This document shows, piece after piece, positions 41,147 through 50,719 of a stretch of DNA of 64,000 nucleotides (within the stretch, counting starts at the first letter, position 1; each line of letters starts with the position of its first letter). Origin of the DNA: Herbidospora yilanensis (GTDB lineage Bacteria > Actinomycetota > Actinomycetes > Streptosporangiales > Streptosporangiaceae). The stretch spans positions 124,321-188,320 of the forward strand of contig NZ_BBXE01000025.1 of NCBI RefSeq assembly GCF_001570565.1. The letters run 5' to 3'. A model generated the notes under the pieces. That model was not told the origin of the DNA. It was given only the letters and a program-made list of their open reading frames with translations, and ran no database searches. Position numbers and translations under genes: made by a program.

Positions 41147-41592
41147 CGCATCAGGGCCAGGCGCCGGGTCAGCTTCGTGACCGGCGCCTTCGGCCCGAAG
41201 ACGACCAGGCCGACGTAGTCGATCTCCGCCGCCGGGGTCTCCGCCAGGGTCCGCAGGTACTCGCCGTACTCGCGGGCCCGCCGGGCGACCTCGGTGAAGC
41301 CCACCACCCGCACCTCCTCGGGCGCGGCGTCGTGGAGCTCGCGCAGCGTGCCGCCGGAGGCGGTCAGGACCGGCACCGGATGGGTGTTGAGGCCGGGGTG
41401 GACGTTCCCGTCGGCGTCCTTGCCGTCGGAGCCGAGCCAGCCGGTCAGCGCGTCGCCGAGGCTGAGGGCCAGCACGGCGGCCGCGTTCACGGCCAGGCCC
41501 GCGGGAAGGTCGTCGCGGAGAACCATGACGAGTTTGGTCTGCACCGGCTGACTCCGTTCAATCGCGTGGTCGACCCCGATGACTCTAGACAT
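41143..41592 (-). CDS. DUF2000 family protein
   Basis: A 149-residue cytosolic protein of the DUF2000 fold (a PTH2-like fold). Recognisable parts are KLVMVLRDDLPAGLAVNAAA, HPGLNTHPVPVLTASGGTLR and the closing YVGLVVFGPKAPVTKLTRRL. Function is unknown. It diverges by 56 bases from an Lrp/AsnC regulator, a pairing that suggests the regulator controls it, perhaps in response to an amino acid. ATG 41592. Confidence 0.88.
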   Translation of the reverse strand: MSRVIGVDHAIERSQPVQTKLVMVLRDDLPAGLAVNAAAVLALSLGDALTGWLGSDGKDADGNVHPGLNTHPVPVLTASGGTLRELHDAAPEEVRVVGFTEVARRAREYGEYLRTLAETPAAEIDYVGLVVFGPKAPVTKLTRRLALMR

Positions 41593-41648
41593 TCACCTGG
41601 CGGTCTAGCCCTCCGACCGAACGTTTGATCGGCGCTAGGGTGCGATTC

Positions 41649-42119
41649 ATGGATTTGGACGACATAGATTCGGCGATCATCGCCCAATTGCAGCTCGACG
41701 CACGGCAGTCCAACCGCGAACTGGCCCGGCGGGTCGGCATCGCCGCCTCGACCTGCCTGGAGCGGGTGCGCGGCCTGCACGAACGCGGCGTCATCACCGG
41801 CTACCACGCCCAGCTCGACCTGTCGAAGATCGGCCGGAGCGTGCAGGCGATCATCGCGGCGCAGGTCAGGCCGCTGAGCCGGACCGTCATCAACAACTTC
41901 CACGACTGGGCCGCGCCCCGGCCCGAGGTCCTGGAGGTCCTGGTCGTGGCGGGCGGCGACGACTTCCTGATCCGGGTGGCCGTCCAGGACAACGAGCGGC
42001 TGCACGGCTTCCTCATCGACCACCTGGCCAAGCGCAAGGAGGTGGTCAGCTTCCGGACCCTGGTCGTCTTCCAGCACTCGGCGCCGACCGCGATCACGCC
42101 CCTGTTGACCATGACGTAG
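41649..42119 (+). CDS. Lrp/AsnC-family transcriptional regulator
   Basis: A 156-residue regulator. The N-terminal helix-turn-helix is DSAIIAQLQLDARQSNRELA and RRVGIAASTCLERVRGLHER; the C-terminal RAM ligand domain follows (AIIAAQVRPLSRTVINNFHD, VLVVAGGDDFLIRVAVQDNE). ATG 41649 has TAGGGT seven bases upstream and no ribosome site, so a leaderless mRNA is possible. It probably regulates the divergent DUF2000 gene and itself. Confidence 0.93.
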   Translation: MDLDDIDSAIIAQLQLDARQSNRELARRVGIAASTCLERVRGLHERGVITGYHAQLDLSKIGRSVQAIIAAQVRPLSRTVINNFHDWAAPRPEVLEVLVVAGGDDFLIRVAVQDNERLHGFLIDHLAKRKEVVSFRTLVVFQHSAPTAITPLLTMT

Positions 42120-42142
42120 CGGCAACGTTTCTAATCGGAGGC

Positions 42143-42844
42143 ATGCGGATCGGGGAACTCGCCGAGATCGCCGGGGTGTCCACCCGGGCCATCCGGCACT
42201 ACCACCACATGGGCCTGCTGGCCGAGCCCACGAGGCGGGCCAACGGCTACCGCGACTACCGGCTGCGCGACGCCGTCGTGCTGGCCCGCATCCGGCGGCT
42301 GGCCGAGCTCGGCCTGTCGCTCGACGAGATCCGCGACGTGCTGGCCGACGACGAGGGCCGGGAGCTGCGCGAGGTCCTGCTGGAGCTCGACGCCGACCTG
42401 GCCCGCGAGCAGCAGGCTCTCGCGGCGAAACGAGCGCGCCTGTCCGTGTTGCTGGCGATCGAGGGTGATCTGAGCGCCGACGAGGTGGTCTCTCCGGAAA
42501 TGGCCGACGTGCTGCGTGCCCTGCCCGGCGAGGGCTTCGCGAAGTTCGACCGGGAGATGATGTCGCTGCTTCCGCCCGACGTGCTGGCCGAACTGGGCCC
42601 GATGGTCGAGGGCGCGGCCGGCCTCTACGCCCGCCTCGACGCCCTCCACGACGCCGCGCCCGACGACCCCCGGGTGGCCGCGCTGGCCGCCGACCTCGCG
42701 GGCCTGCTGCCCGAGTCGATGCTCGGCGGGCTCGGCGAGGAGGCCGGCGAACGCTGGCTCGACGAACTCGGCGTCGAGGTCTCCCCCGCCCAGGCGGCGG
42801 TGTTCCACCAGGTCATGAACGCGTCGAGGGAGCGGAAACGATGA
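42143..42844 (+). CDS. MerR-family transcriptional regulator
   Basis: A 233-residue regulator with the MerR winged helix at the N-terminus (MRIGELAEIAGVSTRAIRHY, YRDYRLRDAVVLARIRRLAE) followed by a coiled coil (residues 85-110) and a 120-residue helical effector domain ending VFHQVMNASRERKR. ATG 42143 follows CGGAGG. Its stop overlaps the start of a membrane-protein gene (ATGA), so it likely controls its own operon. The effector domain has no metal-binding cysteines, so a metal is unlikely as ligand. Confidence 0.92.
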   Translation: MRIGELAEIAGVSTRAIRHYHHMGLLAEPTRRANGYRDYRLRDAVVLARIRRLAELGLSLDEIRDVLADDEGRELREVLLELDADLAREQQALAAKRARLSVLLAIEGDLSADEVVSPEMADVLRALPGEGFAKFDREMMSLLPPDVLAELGPMVEGAAGLYARLDALHDAAPDDPRVAALAADLAGLLPESMLGGLGEEAGERWLDELGVEVSPAQAAVFHQVMNASRERKR

Positions 42845-43425
42845 TCGTGCGGCTGTTGCGGTTCGAGGTCGACGGGCTCGCGTCGGTCGGCCGGTGGCTG
42901 CTGAGGCGGCCGGACGTGCCGGCCGGGGCGGTGGCGGTGCCGTACGCGAAGGCGCAGAACATGCTCCTCACGGTCTTCCTCGTCATCCAGGTCGTCGAGA
43001 CGGTCGGCGTGGAGCTGCTGCTGCGGGGGCTGGGCGTGCCCGAGGTGGTGCGCACCCCGCTGCTGGCCCTGGGCGTCTACGGGTCGGTCATGGTGGCCGG
43101 CATGATCGCGTCGGGCGTGGTCAGGCCCCATGTGGTGAGCGACGCCGAGCTCCGCGTCCGGCTCGGCCACTACCTCGACGTGCGCGTGCCGACCGAGCTG
43201 ATCGAGAGCACCGGCACGGTCCGCGGCTACGACTCGTCGCTCAAGGTCGACGGCGATCGGCTGATCGTGCCGGTCGGATCGCAGACCAACACCCGCGTCA
43301 CCCTGCGCGAACCGATCACCGTCACGCGGCCGCTCGGAAGGCGGGCCTCGGTGCGAGTGATCGACTTCTATGCGGAGTCACCACCGGTTCCAGCGGGGAG
43401 AGCGTCGTCAGCTCCCGGGCGGTGA
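42841..43425 (+). CDS. Membrane protein of unknown function, coupled to MerR regulator
   Basis: A 194-residue protein with two membrane spans (about residues 40-60 and 76-96) and a C-terminal soluble region rich in beta strands (LDVRVPTELIESTGTVRGYD, GDRLIVPVGSQTNTRVTLRE). It overlaps the MerR gene by ATGA and is presumably its target. I do not recognise the family. The last 35 codons overlap the 3' end of the opposite gene; the final residues (PPVPAGRASSAPGR) look unconserved. Confidence 0.75.
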   Translation: MIVRLLRFEVDGLASVGRWLLRRPDVPAGAVAVPYAKAQNMLLTVFLVIQVVETVGVELLLRGLGVPEVVRTPLLALGVYGSVMVAGMIASGVVRPHVVSDAELRVRLGHYLDVRVPTELIESTGTVRGYDSSLKVDGDRLIVPVGSQTNTRVTLREPITVTRPLGRRASVRVIDFYAESPPVPAGRASSAPGR

Positions 43426-44104
43426 GCACCATCCAGAGCGCGTCGGCCACGACCGAGGCGTCGAGCAGGACCTCGTAGGCCGCCCAGTGAGGGTCGCCGC
43501 CGACGAGAAGCTCCGGCGGCATCGGCACGACCAGCCCCGCCAGGTGCGTTCCCGCGGCGACCAGGCCCGCCACCAGAGTGGCGGTGCTCCATCGCCCGTC
43601 GGAGAACTGGAGCGTCAGCATCAGCCCCCACCAGACGATCAGCACGACCCCCAGGGGCGGGGACATGAGCAGCCCGATCAGGCCGAGGGCCGCCACCACG
43701 TTCCGCGCGGGAACGGGCCACTCCGCGAACACCCCCGGCAGCAGGATCGTGATGACGGCGATCAGGAGGAGGTACACGAGCATGACCAGGAGCTCTGGCA
43801 GTTCCATCAGCACCGTCCGCAGGACGGTGTCGCACAACGCCTTCGCGATGAGGGCCTGCCGCAGCCCTCGGTGCACCGTCAGCGGCGGCATGCGCAGCAC
43901 CACCCAGAGCAGCCACGCCTGGAAGCCGCCGATCACCGCCAGGCCGGGGACCAGCGCCCAGCCTCCGGCGTCGTCGTCCCACCAGCCGTTCAGCGTCGCG
44001 ACGGCGTGCAGCGCCCGGACCTCGCCGGTGATCGCGAAGTAGGCCAGCAGCACGCCATAAATGCCGACAATTGCCGCAACTAACGATTTCGACATGTCAT
44101 TCAT
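43322..44104 (-). CDS. Multi-spanning membrane protein of unknown function
   Basis: A 260-residue integral membrane protein with about seven hydrophobic spans, beginning SLVAAIVGIYGVLLAYFAIT and including LLVMLVYLLLIAVITILLPG. No catalytic or transport motif is recognisable. Its 3' end overlaps the convergent membrane-protein gene by 104 bases, so one of the two C-termini is probably shorter in reality. The upstream region contains GTCGC-AAA-GCGAC and a TAAGAT -10 candidate. Confidence 0.75.
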   Translation of the reverse strand: MNDMSKSLVAAIVGIYGVLLAYFAITGEVRALHAVATLNGWWDDDAGGWALVPGLAVIGGFQAWLLWVVLRMPPLTVHRGLRQALIAKALCDTVLRTVLMELPELLVMLVYLLLIAVITILLPGVFAEWPVPARNVVAALGLIGLLMSPPLGVVLIVWWGLMLTLQFSDGRWSTATLVAGLVAAGTHLAGLVVPMPPELLVGGDPHWAAYEVLLDASVVADALWMVLTARELTTLSPLEPVVTPHRSRSLAPRPAFRAAA

Positions 44105-44214
44105 CCGTTTTCAGGTCGCAAAGCGACGATCTTAGCGCGGATTATTCGGATGAATGTGGGTGAAGCGACAAGCGCCTGACCAGGAGCAAAGCGGACTGCG
44201 ATCCTGTCTCGGTC

Positions 44215-45642
44215 ATGGTGGACCAGACTGCCTCCCTCGAACGGGTCACCGCCATCGCCGCCGAGCACCACACGGCACTCGATCAGGCGACCCGCCTGGT
44301 GCACGCCATCGCCTGGACCGGCGGTGGCGCCTCGGCATTCGCCGAACTGCTCGTCGAGCAACGCACCACCCTCCACACGGCCCTCTCCGAATCGATTTCC
44401 CTTTTTTCCGGTACGCCCGAACTCGCGGCCGGAAAACCCGAGCTCTCCCGGCCGAAGGGCATGTTCTCGGGTTTCTCCCGGAATGTGCTGCCGACCCTCG
44501 CCGGTGAATTGTGCGCGGCCTCCCAAGACCTGGAGGAGATCGCCGTGTTCCTGGCCCGGGAGTTGTCGGCGGCCGGGGTGTCCGACCGCCCGGCCCGGGT
44601 CATCGCCGACATCGCGTTCTGGTCGGGCGAACAGGCCAGGGACATCCGCGCCCGGCTGGTCGAACTGCCCCCGGGCGAGACCCTGTCCGCCGCCCTGGCC
44701 GCCTACGGCGTGTTCGGCGCCCACGCCGGCGACGAGGGCGGCGCCGAACCGCTGCTCACCAGGGTCACCGCCGGTGATCCGGCGGCCGTCGACGCCCTGC
44801 TGGGCCTCCAGCACCGCTGGGCCTCCCCCGGTCTCGGGGCCCGGATCAACTCGTGGTGGACGCTGCAACGTCCGGTGGTCCGGGCGGCCTCCCTGGGCCT
44901 GCCCGCCTTCGGCGGTCTGCACGGCCTCCCGGCGGTGGTGCGCGACTCCGCCAACCGGGAGTTCCTCCGGGTCGAGCACGGGCTGCTCACCCACGAGCTC
45001 CACCGGCTCGGCGCGTCGGTGATGTGGCAGTCCGACCGCGACCTGCCGCGGAGCTGGGACCGGGTGAACATCCAGCTCAAACGCCTGGAGAAGATCAAAT
45101 CGGTGACGGCGCCGGTGCCCGGCTACCCCGACCCGATGCTGCTCGGCTTCGACGTCGCGGGCCAGGGACGGCTGACCGTCTCGTGGGGTGACCCCGACAC
45201 CGCGCAGACCACGGTGATCTTCGTCCACGGCCTGAACACCGGCCTCGCCGACGCGACGACCAGTGTCACCCGCGCGCAGCTCCTGTGGCGGCAGGCCTCG
45301 ACCATGGCCGGCACCCCGGTCGCCTGCGTCACCTGGGACGGCTACGGCGCCCCGCTGGTCGACTTCGGCGCCTTCGCCCCCGATCGCGACGCCGACCTCG
45401 GCGGCCGCGCGCTGACCGCGTTCTGCCTGGGCCTGCGGGCCGCGCACATGCCGTCGGATACGGCCAGGAGCGTGCTGATCGGGCACGGCGACGGCGCGCT
45501 GACCGTGCACCGGGCCCTGGCCGGGCGCGACGGGCTGGCCGACGACGTGATCCTCCTCGAACAGGGCGACGGTGACTGGCGGCCGGAGTCGGCCGCCCTC
45601 CGCGACGTGGCCACCATCGTCAACGGATCGAGGCCCCGATGA
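44215..45642 (+). CDS. DUF1023-type alpha/beta hydrolase lacking the nucleophile serine
   Basis: A 475-residue protein. The N-terminal 200 residues are helical, as in the WXG-associated part of these proteins. The C-terminal part matches the DUF1023 hydrolase domain: YPDPMLLGFDVAGQGRLTVS, TTVIFVHGLNTGLADATTSV, VACVTWDGYGAPL. In family members the elbow reads GHSYG; here it is GHGDG (about residue 426), so the nucleophilic Ser is Gly. The protein is therefore probably not a hydrolase, or uses a different mechanism. It is translationally coupled to a lipoprotein gene (ATGA). No signal peptide is seen. Confidence 0.82.
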   Translation: MVDQTASLERVTAIAAEHHTALDQATRLVHAIAWTGGGASAFAELLVEQRTTLHTALSESISLFSGTPELAAGKPELSRPKGMFSGFSRNVLPTLAGELCAASQDLEEIAVFLARELSAAGVSDRPARVIADIAFWSGEQARDIRARLVELPPGETLSAALAAYGVFGAHAGDEGGAEPLLTRVTAGDPAAVDALLGLQHRWASPGLGARINSWWTLQRPVVRAASLGLPAFGGLHGLPAVVRDSANREFLRVEHGLLTHELHRLGASVMWQSDRDLPRSWDRVNIQLKRLEKIKSVTAPVPGYPDPMLLGFDVAGQGRLTVSWGDPDTAQTTVIFVHGLNTGLADATTSVTRAQLLWRQASTMAGTPVACVTWDGYGAPLVDFGAFAPDRDADLGGRALTAFCLGLRAAHMPSDTARSVLIGHGDGALTVHRALAGRDGLADDVILLEQGDGDWRPESAALRDVATIVNGSRPR

Positions 45643-46070
45643 AGACCGCCCTCGTGTTCTGGTTCCTTCTCACGCTCACGGGATGTGGCATGTCGGACGA
45701 CGAAGAACTGACCCAGAACCGGGCGACCGACCGGGTGGAGAAGCTGGTCCGCGACACGGCCGGGGCGCTGACGCCGCAGCCCCAGCTCGAACTCATCCCG
45801 GTGTCGGTGACCCCGACCGCCTGCCTCGACAAGAGCGAGTCGCTGCAGAAGATCGTGGTCAGCCGCGCCTACTGGCTGCGGGGCGTCGACCGCAACCAGC
45901 ACATGGTGGTCTCCCGCCAGGTCGCCGACTACTGGAAGGAGCAGGGTTTCCAGGTCATCGCCAGGAACGCCCAGCCCGACAACCCCGACCTCAGCGGGCT
46001 CACCGAGCCCGACAAGTTCATCCTCGCGCTGACCTGGGGTTCCGGCGACCACATCTATCTGGCCGCGACC

Positions 46071-47294
<1,224 letters not shown>

Positions 47295-47363
47295 GCGAGG
47301 CTCCTTTCCCCACCCGTAGTCATGGCCCGCCGGCCCGGCCGCGACGCCGATCGGGCCGAGCTT

Positions 47364-47807
47364 TTACGGGAAACGGTGCGGACCGGGACCTTTCCGGCCG
47401 AGGACGTCGCCGGGGTTCGAGTAGGGGCACGACACCAGAGACAGGCAGCCGCAGCCGATGCAGTTGGAGAAGTTGTCGCGCAGGGCGGTCAGCTCCTCGA
47501 TGCGCCTGGTCAGGTCGTCGTGCCACTCGCGGCTGATCCTGGCCCAGTCGCGCTTGCCGGGCAGACCATCGGCCGGGAGGCGGTCGAGGGCCTCCTTGAT
47601 GCGCTCCAGGGAGACGCCGACCCGCTGGGCCACCCGGATGAAGGCGATCACCCGCAGCACGTCGCGGCGGTATTCCCGCCGGTTGCCTGCCGTGCGGCGG
47701 CTCTGGATGAGGCCGAGGCTCTCGTAGTAGTGGAGGGCCGAGACGGCCACACCGGCGCGTTCGGCGACCTGGCCGGGCCGGAGCCAGACCGCGTCGGGAT
47801 CGATCAC
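47364..47807 (-). CDS. soxR: SoxR redox-sensing regulator
   Basis: A 147-residue MerR-family protein with a [2Fe-2S] cluster motif C-x2-C-x-C-x5-C (CIGCGCLSLVSC, about residues 115-126). The winged helix reads LRPGQVAERAGVAVSALHYY. Redox-cycling compounds oxidise the cluster and turn the bound dimer into an activator. GTG 47807 with GGGGAG ahead gives the normal length; an upstream TTG at 47831 would fall inside the SoxR box. It diverges from a quinone oxidoreductase gene that is the obvious target. Confidence 0.94.
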   Translation of the reverse strand: MIDPDAVWLRPGQVAERAGVAVSALHYYESLGLIQSRRTAGNRREYRRDVLRVIAFIRVAQRVGVSLERIKEALDRLPADGLPGKRDWARISREWHDDLTRRIEELTALRDNFSNCIGCGCLSLVSCPYSNPGDVLGRKGPGPHRFP

Positions 47808-47821
47808 CCTGCGTCTCCCCG

Positions 47822-47858
47822 TTGACGTCAAGTGCGCTTGATGAAGTGGACTCTACCC
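47822..47858 (+). promoter_or_regulatory. SoxR box and MerR-type promoter (19-base spacer)
   Basis: TCAAG-TGCG-CTTGA (47828-47841) has the same arms and spacing as the E. coli soxS operator. It lies in a 19-base spacer between TTGACG (47822-47827) and TGGACT (47847-47852), the long spacing that SoxR/MerR proteins correct by twisting DNA. Predicted transcription start falls on the ATG at 47859, so the mRNA should be leaderless. Confidence 0.82.
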
Positions 47859-48749
47859 ATGGCAATGATGCGGGCGGCCGGAGTGGCCGAGTTCGGGGCG
47901 GCGGATCGGCTTCGGATCGTGGCGGTGCCCCGGCCGGAGCCGGGGCCGGGTGAGGTGCTGGTCCGGGTGCGGGCGGCCGGGGTGCAGCCGGCCGACGTGG
48001 CGGTGCGGTCGGGGTGGCTGCCGCCGGGGGCGCCGCCGGCGGAGTTCCCCGTCGTGCCCGGCAACGAGTTCGCGGGGGTCGTCGAGGGCACCGGCGAGGA
48101 GGTCGCCGGGTTCCGGGTGATGCGGTGCTACGCGGAGTACGTGGTGGTCCCGGAGACGCAGATCGTGCCGAAGCCCGAAGGGGTCGGCTGGGCCGAGGCG
48201 GGGGCGCTGTCGGCCTCGGGCCAGACGGCGCACACCGCCCTGGAACGCCTGGACGTCCGGAAGGGCGAGACCCTGCTCGTGCACGGCGCGGCCGGCGGGG
48301 TGGGGACGATGATCACGCAGCTCGCCGTGCGGAGGGGCGTCCGGGTCGTCGGCACGGCGAGCGCCGCCAACCAGGACCATCTGCGCGGCCTCGGGGCGGT
48401 CCCGGTCGTGTACGGCGACGGGGAGCCCGACCGGCTCAGGGAGGCCGGGCCGTTCGACGCCGTGCTCGACGCGGCCGGACGCGGGAACCTGCGCACCGAC
48501 GTGGAGCTCGTCGCCGACCGGTCGCGGATCGGCTCGATCGTCGACTGGGAGCTCGCCAGGGAGCTCGGCTGCCTGTGGATCGGCAGCGACCGGAACCAGG
48601 CCAGACTCGCCGAGCTGCTCGACCTGGTCGCCCACGGCGAACTGCGGGTGACCGTCAGGGCGGCGTACCCGCTCGAAGAGGCCTGGAAGGCGCACGCCGA
48701 CGTGGAATCGGGGCACGGGCGGGGGAAGGTCGTGCTGATTGTCGGGTAG
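47859..48749 (+). CDS. NADPH:quinone oxidoreductase / zinc-independent MDR-family dehydrogenase
   Basis: A 296-residue medium-chain dehydrogenase/reductase. N-terminal GroES-like part: GPGEVLVRVRAAGVQPADVA. Rossmann part: LLVHGAAGGVGTMITQLAVR. It lacks the structural and catalytic zinc cysteines, as quinone oxidoreductases do. It reduces quinones or enones with NADPH. Transcription from the SoxR-controlled promoter fits a role in handling redox-cycling compounds. ATG 47859 has no ribosome site, consistent with leaderless translation; ATGs at 47865 and 47868 are alternatives. Confidence 0.92.
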   Translation: MAMMRAAGVAEFGAADRLRIVAVPRPEPGPGEVLVRVRAAGVQPADVAVRSGWLPPGAPPAEFPVVPGNEFAGVVEGTGEEVAGFRVMRCYAEYVVVPETQIVPKPEGVGWAEAGALSASGQTAHTALERLDVRKGETLLVHGAAGGVGTMITQLAVRRGVRVVGTASAANQDHLRGLGAVPVVYGDGEPDRLREAGPFDAVLDAAGRGNLRTDVELVADRSRIGSIVDWELARELGCLWIGSDRNQARLAELLDLVAHGELRVTVRAAYPLEEAWKAHADVESGHGRGKVVLIVG

Positions 48750-48758
48750 GGGAGGCCG

Positions 48759-49019
48759 ATGGACGGAAACGCACTCACCGTGAACCTCATCGGCTGTCAG
48801 GTCGAGGCCGTCGACGGCCGGATCGGAACCGTCGACGCCGTCAGCGGCGAGATCGGCGAGGGCCACCTCGTCGTCGACACCGGACCGTGGATCTTCGGAC
48901 ACCGGGTCATGCTGCCCGCCGGCGTGATCACGCAGGTCGACGCGTCGCATCGGAAGATCTACGTCGACCGGACCCGGAAGGAGATCAGCGACGCGCCCGA
49001 CTTCAACATGGCCCCCTGA
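48759..49019 (+). CDS. PRC-barrel-like small protein
   Basis: An 86-residue beta-rich protein beginning LTVNLIGCQVEAVDGRIGTV and containing GPWIFGHRVMLPAGVITQVD and KIYVDRTRKEI, the strand pattern of PRC-barrel domains found in RimM and photosynthetic H subunits. Stand-alone versions in actinomycetes are often stress-linked, with unknown partners. It lies 9 bases after the oxidoreductase gene and is probably cotranscribed under SoxR. Confidence 0.82.
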   Translation: MDGNALTVNLIGCQVEAVDGRIGTVDAVSGEIGEGHLVVDTGPWIFGHRVMLPAGVITQVDASHRKIYVDRTRKEISDAPDFNMAP

Positions 49020-49026
49020 AAAGGAC

Positions 49027-49060
49027 GAAGGCCCCGCCCCATCGATGGGGCGGGGCCTTC
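49027..49060. terminator. Bidirectional terminator
   Basis: A perfect 34-base palindrome (GAAGGCCCCGCCCC-AT and its complement) lies between convergent genes. An A-rich stretch precedes it on the plus strand, giving a T-run on the minus transcript; it can stop transcription from both sides. Confidence 0.85.
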
Positions 49061-49066
49061 CGTCGT

Positions 49067-49663
49067 TCACGGCCAGCGTTCGACCCGCACCGGGGACGGC
49101 TTCTCGATCACTCCGAGGCGTTCCAGCAGCACCAGGAACGTCGAGGCGTAGGGCGACGACTCGACCACCCCGGCCACGCGGTCCCAGTCGACCTGCTCCC
49201 GCATCGCCCGCACGGTCGGCAGCAGGCCCGAGTAGTCGCAACTGTGCTCCGACAGCGGCAGGATCCACGAGATCACCAGGTCGGTCGCCTCCAGCACCGG
49301 CAGGCTCAGCGCCGCGGTGTTGATCATCGTGGCGCGCCCGATCATCTCGGGGGTGACGGGCCGGTCGGCCAACTGGAAGATCAGGTCGACCAGCACGCCC
49401 TCTTCGTCGAAGGCCTTGACCAGCCAGTCCTCCGGTGGGCGTTCGGTCCGGAAGCCCAGGTTCCCCAGCGTCTTCAGTGCCAACGGGACGTCCTCTTCGA
49501 CCAGCGCGAAGTCGACGTCGTGGAGTGAGGGGGCCGCTCCCCTCGCATACCCGCCGCAGCCGCCGGCCAGGGCGAAGCGCACGCCCACCTCTTTGAGACC
49601 GGACCCCGCCCGCTTCAGCGTGTCCAGGATGGCGTCGGTTACCTCGTGACTGTGACTACCCAC
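49067..49663 (-). CDS. Nucleotidyltransferase-fold protein
   Basis: A 198-residue protein with the nucleotidyltransferase signature GG...DVD (RFALAGGCGGYARGAAPSLH then DVDF) and a supporting acidic residue in EGVLVDLIFQL. It resembles AbiEii-like or LinB-like nucleotidyltransferases that transfer NMP to small molecules or tRNA. No antitoxin-like neighbour (AbiEi) is present, so an abortive-infection role is not supported. I choose GTG 49663; in-frame starts further upstream give an N-terminus that does not look like the family. Confidence 0.8.
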   Translation of the reverse strand: MGSHSHEVTDAILDTLKRAGSGLKEVGVRFALAGGCGGYARGAAPSLHDVDFALVEEDVPLALKTLGNLGFRTERPPEDWLVKAFDEEGVLVDLIFQLADRPVTPEMIGRATMINTAALSLPVLEATDLVISWILPLSEHSCDYSGLLPTVRAMREQVDWDRVAGVVESSPYASTFLVLLERLGVIEKPSPVRVERWP

Positions 49664-49721
49664 GCCGCACCGTTTGCCCCGGAACGTTCGACCCAAACAA
49701 TCCGGGGTACTACGTCGCGCC

Positions 49722-50216
49722 ATGACCGAGACCCTCAGAGAGATCAACGACGCGTACTCCAAGGAGCGCCCCTTGGCTTCTTACGCCAGGGTCCTCGGTG
49801 TGTACGGCACCGCCGTCGCCGCCCTCCTGGCCGCCGGAAGGCTCACCGGGCACGCGGCCCCCGACCGGGTGACGCCCATGGACCTCGCCCTGATGTCGGC
49901 GGCCACCCACCGCCTGTCCCGCACGATCGCGAAGGACACCGTCACCAGCCCGCTCAGGGCGCCCTTCACGCGGTACGTCGGGGTCTCCGGGCCCTCCGAA
50001 CTGAAGGAGGAGGTCCGCGGCGACGGTCACCGCCACGCCGTGGGCGAGCTCCTGAGCTGCCCGTTCTGCCTGGCCCAGTGGATCGCGACCGGCTACGCGG
50101 CCGGAATGGTCTTCGCCCCCCGGGTGACCCGCCTGGTGGGCGCGACGATGACGGCGGTGGCGGTGTCCGACTGGTTACAGCTCGCGTACGCAAAAATGAT
50201 CAAGGTGGCGAAATGA
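49722..50216 (+). CDS. DUF1360 membrane protein
   Basis: A 164-residue protein with the DUF1360 pattern: MSAATHRLSRTIAKDTVTSP and GELLSCPFCLAQWIATGYAA, with a CxxC pair and three hydrophobic spans. ATG 49722. The stop overlaps the next gene (ATGA). Function is unknown; the family occurs in Bacillus spore and actinobacterial genomes. Confidence 0.88.
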   Translation: MTETLREINDAYSKERPLASYARVLGVYGTAVAALLAAGRLTGHAAPDRVTPMDLALMSAATHRLSRTIAKDTVTSPLRAPFTRYVGVSGPSELKEEVRGDGHRHAVGELLSCPFCLAQWIATGYAAGMVFAPRVTRLVGATMTAVAVSDWLQLAYAKMIKVAK

Positions 50217-50719
50217 CGGAACAAGAGCCCAGGATCCTGTTGACCAACCCCGAGGAGAACCCCAAGGAACGGGTCGACCGTGAGCTGAACGAACTCCTCC
50301 AGGGCCTGCGGGTCCAGTCGACCGGGGTGCAGGTGCTGTTCGCGTTCCTGCTCACGCTCCCCTTCTCCGCCGGGTTCAGCCGGGTCGACGAGTTCGGCAA
50401 GTGGCTCTTCTACGCCGCCCTGGTGTCGGCGGCGGTGGCCTCGATCTGCCTGCTGGCCCCCGCGGTGCAGAACCGGATCCTGTTCCGGTCGGGGCTGAAG
50501 GAGATCATGCTCCACCGGGCCAACGAGCTGGCGGTGGTCGGGGGGATCGCCCTGGCGGTGTCGATGACCTGCTCGACCGGGCTGGTCGTCGAGGTCTACC
50601 TGGGCGCCACCCCGGCCATTCTGATCGCGGCCGGAGTGGTGTCACTCAGCTCCTGGTTGTGGTTCGTGCAGCCGCTGGTGACCCTTCAGCGGAACCGCGG
50701 CAGGACCGCCGACTCGTAG
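50213..50719 (+). CDS. DUF6328-like membrane protein
   Basis: A 168-residue protein with four membrane spans. RVDRELNELLQGLRVQSTGV followed by QVLFAFLLTLPFSAGF is typical of the DUF6328 family as I remember it. It is coupled to the DUF1360 gene by ATGA. Its 3' end overlaps the convergent F420-oxidoreductase gene by 34 bases. Function unknown. Confidence 0.82.
   Translation: MTEQEPRILLTNPEENPKERVDRELNELLQGLRVQSTGVQVLFAFLLTLPFSAGFSRVDEFGKWLFYAALVSAAVASICLLAPAVQNRILFRSGLKEIMLHRANELAVVGGIALAVSMTCSTGLVVEVYLGATPAILIAAGVVSLSSWLWFVQPLVTLQRNRGRTADS

Noticed and set aside
49067..49663. AbiE-type abortive infection toxin
   Set aside because: The nucleotidyltransferase signature is present but there is no AbiEi-like antitoxin gene beside it.
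49646..50719. A single 357-residue protein covering both DUF genes
   Set aside because: Its first half is out of frame with the DUF1360 gene. The DUF6328-like protein has its own ATG with an ATGA overlap at 50213.
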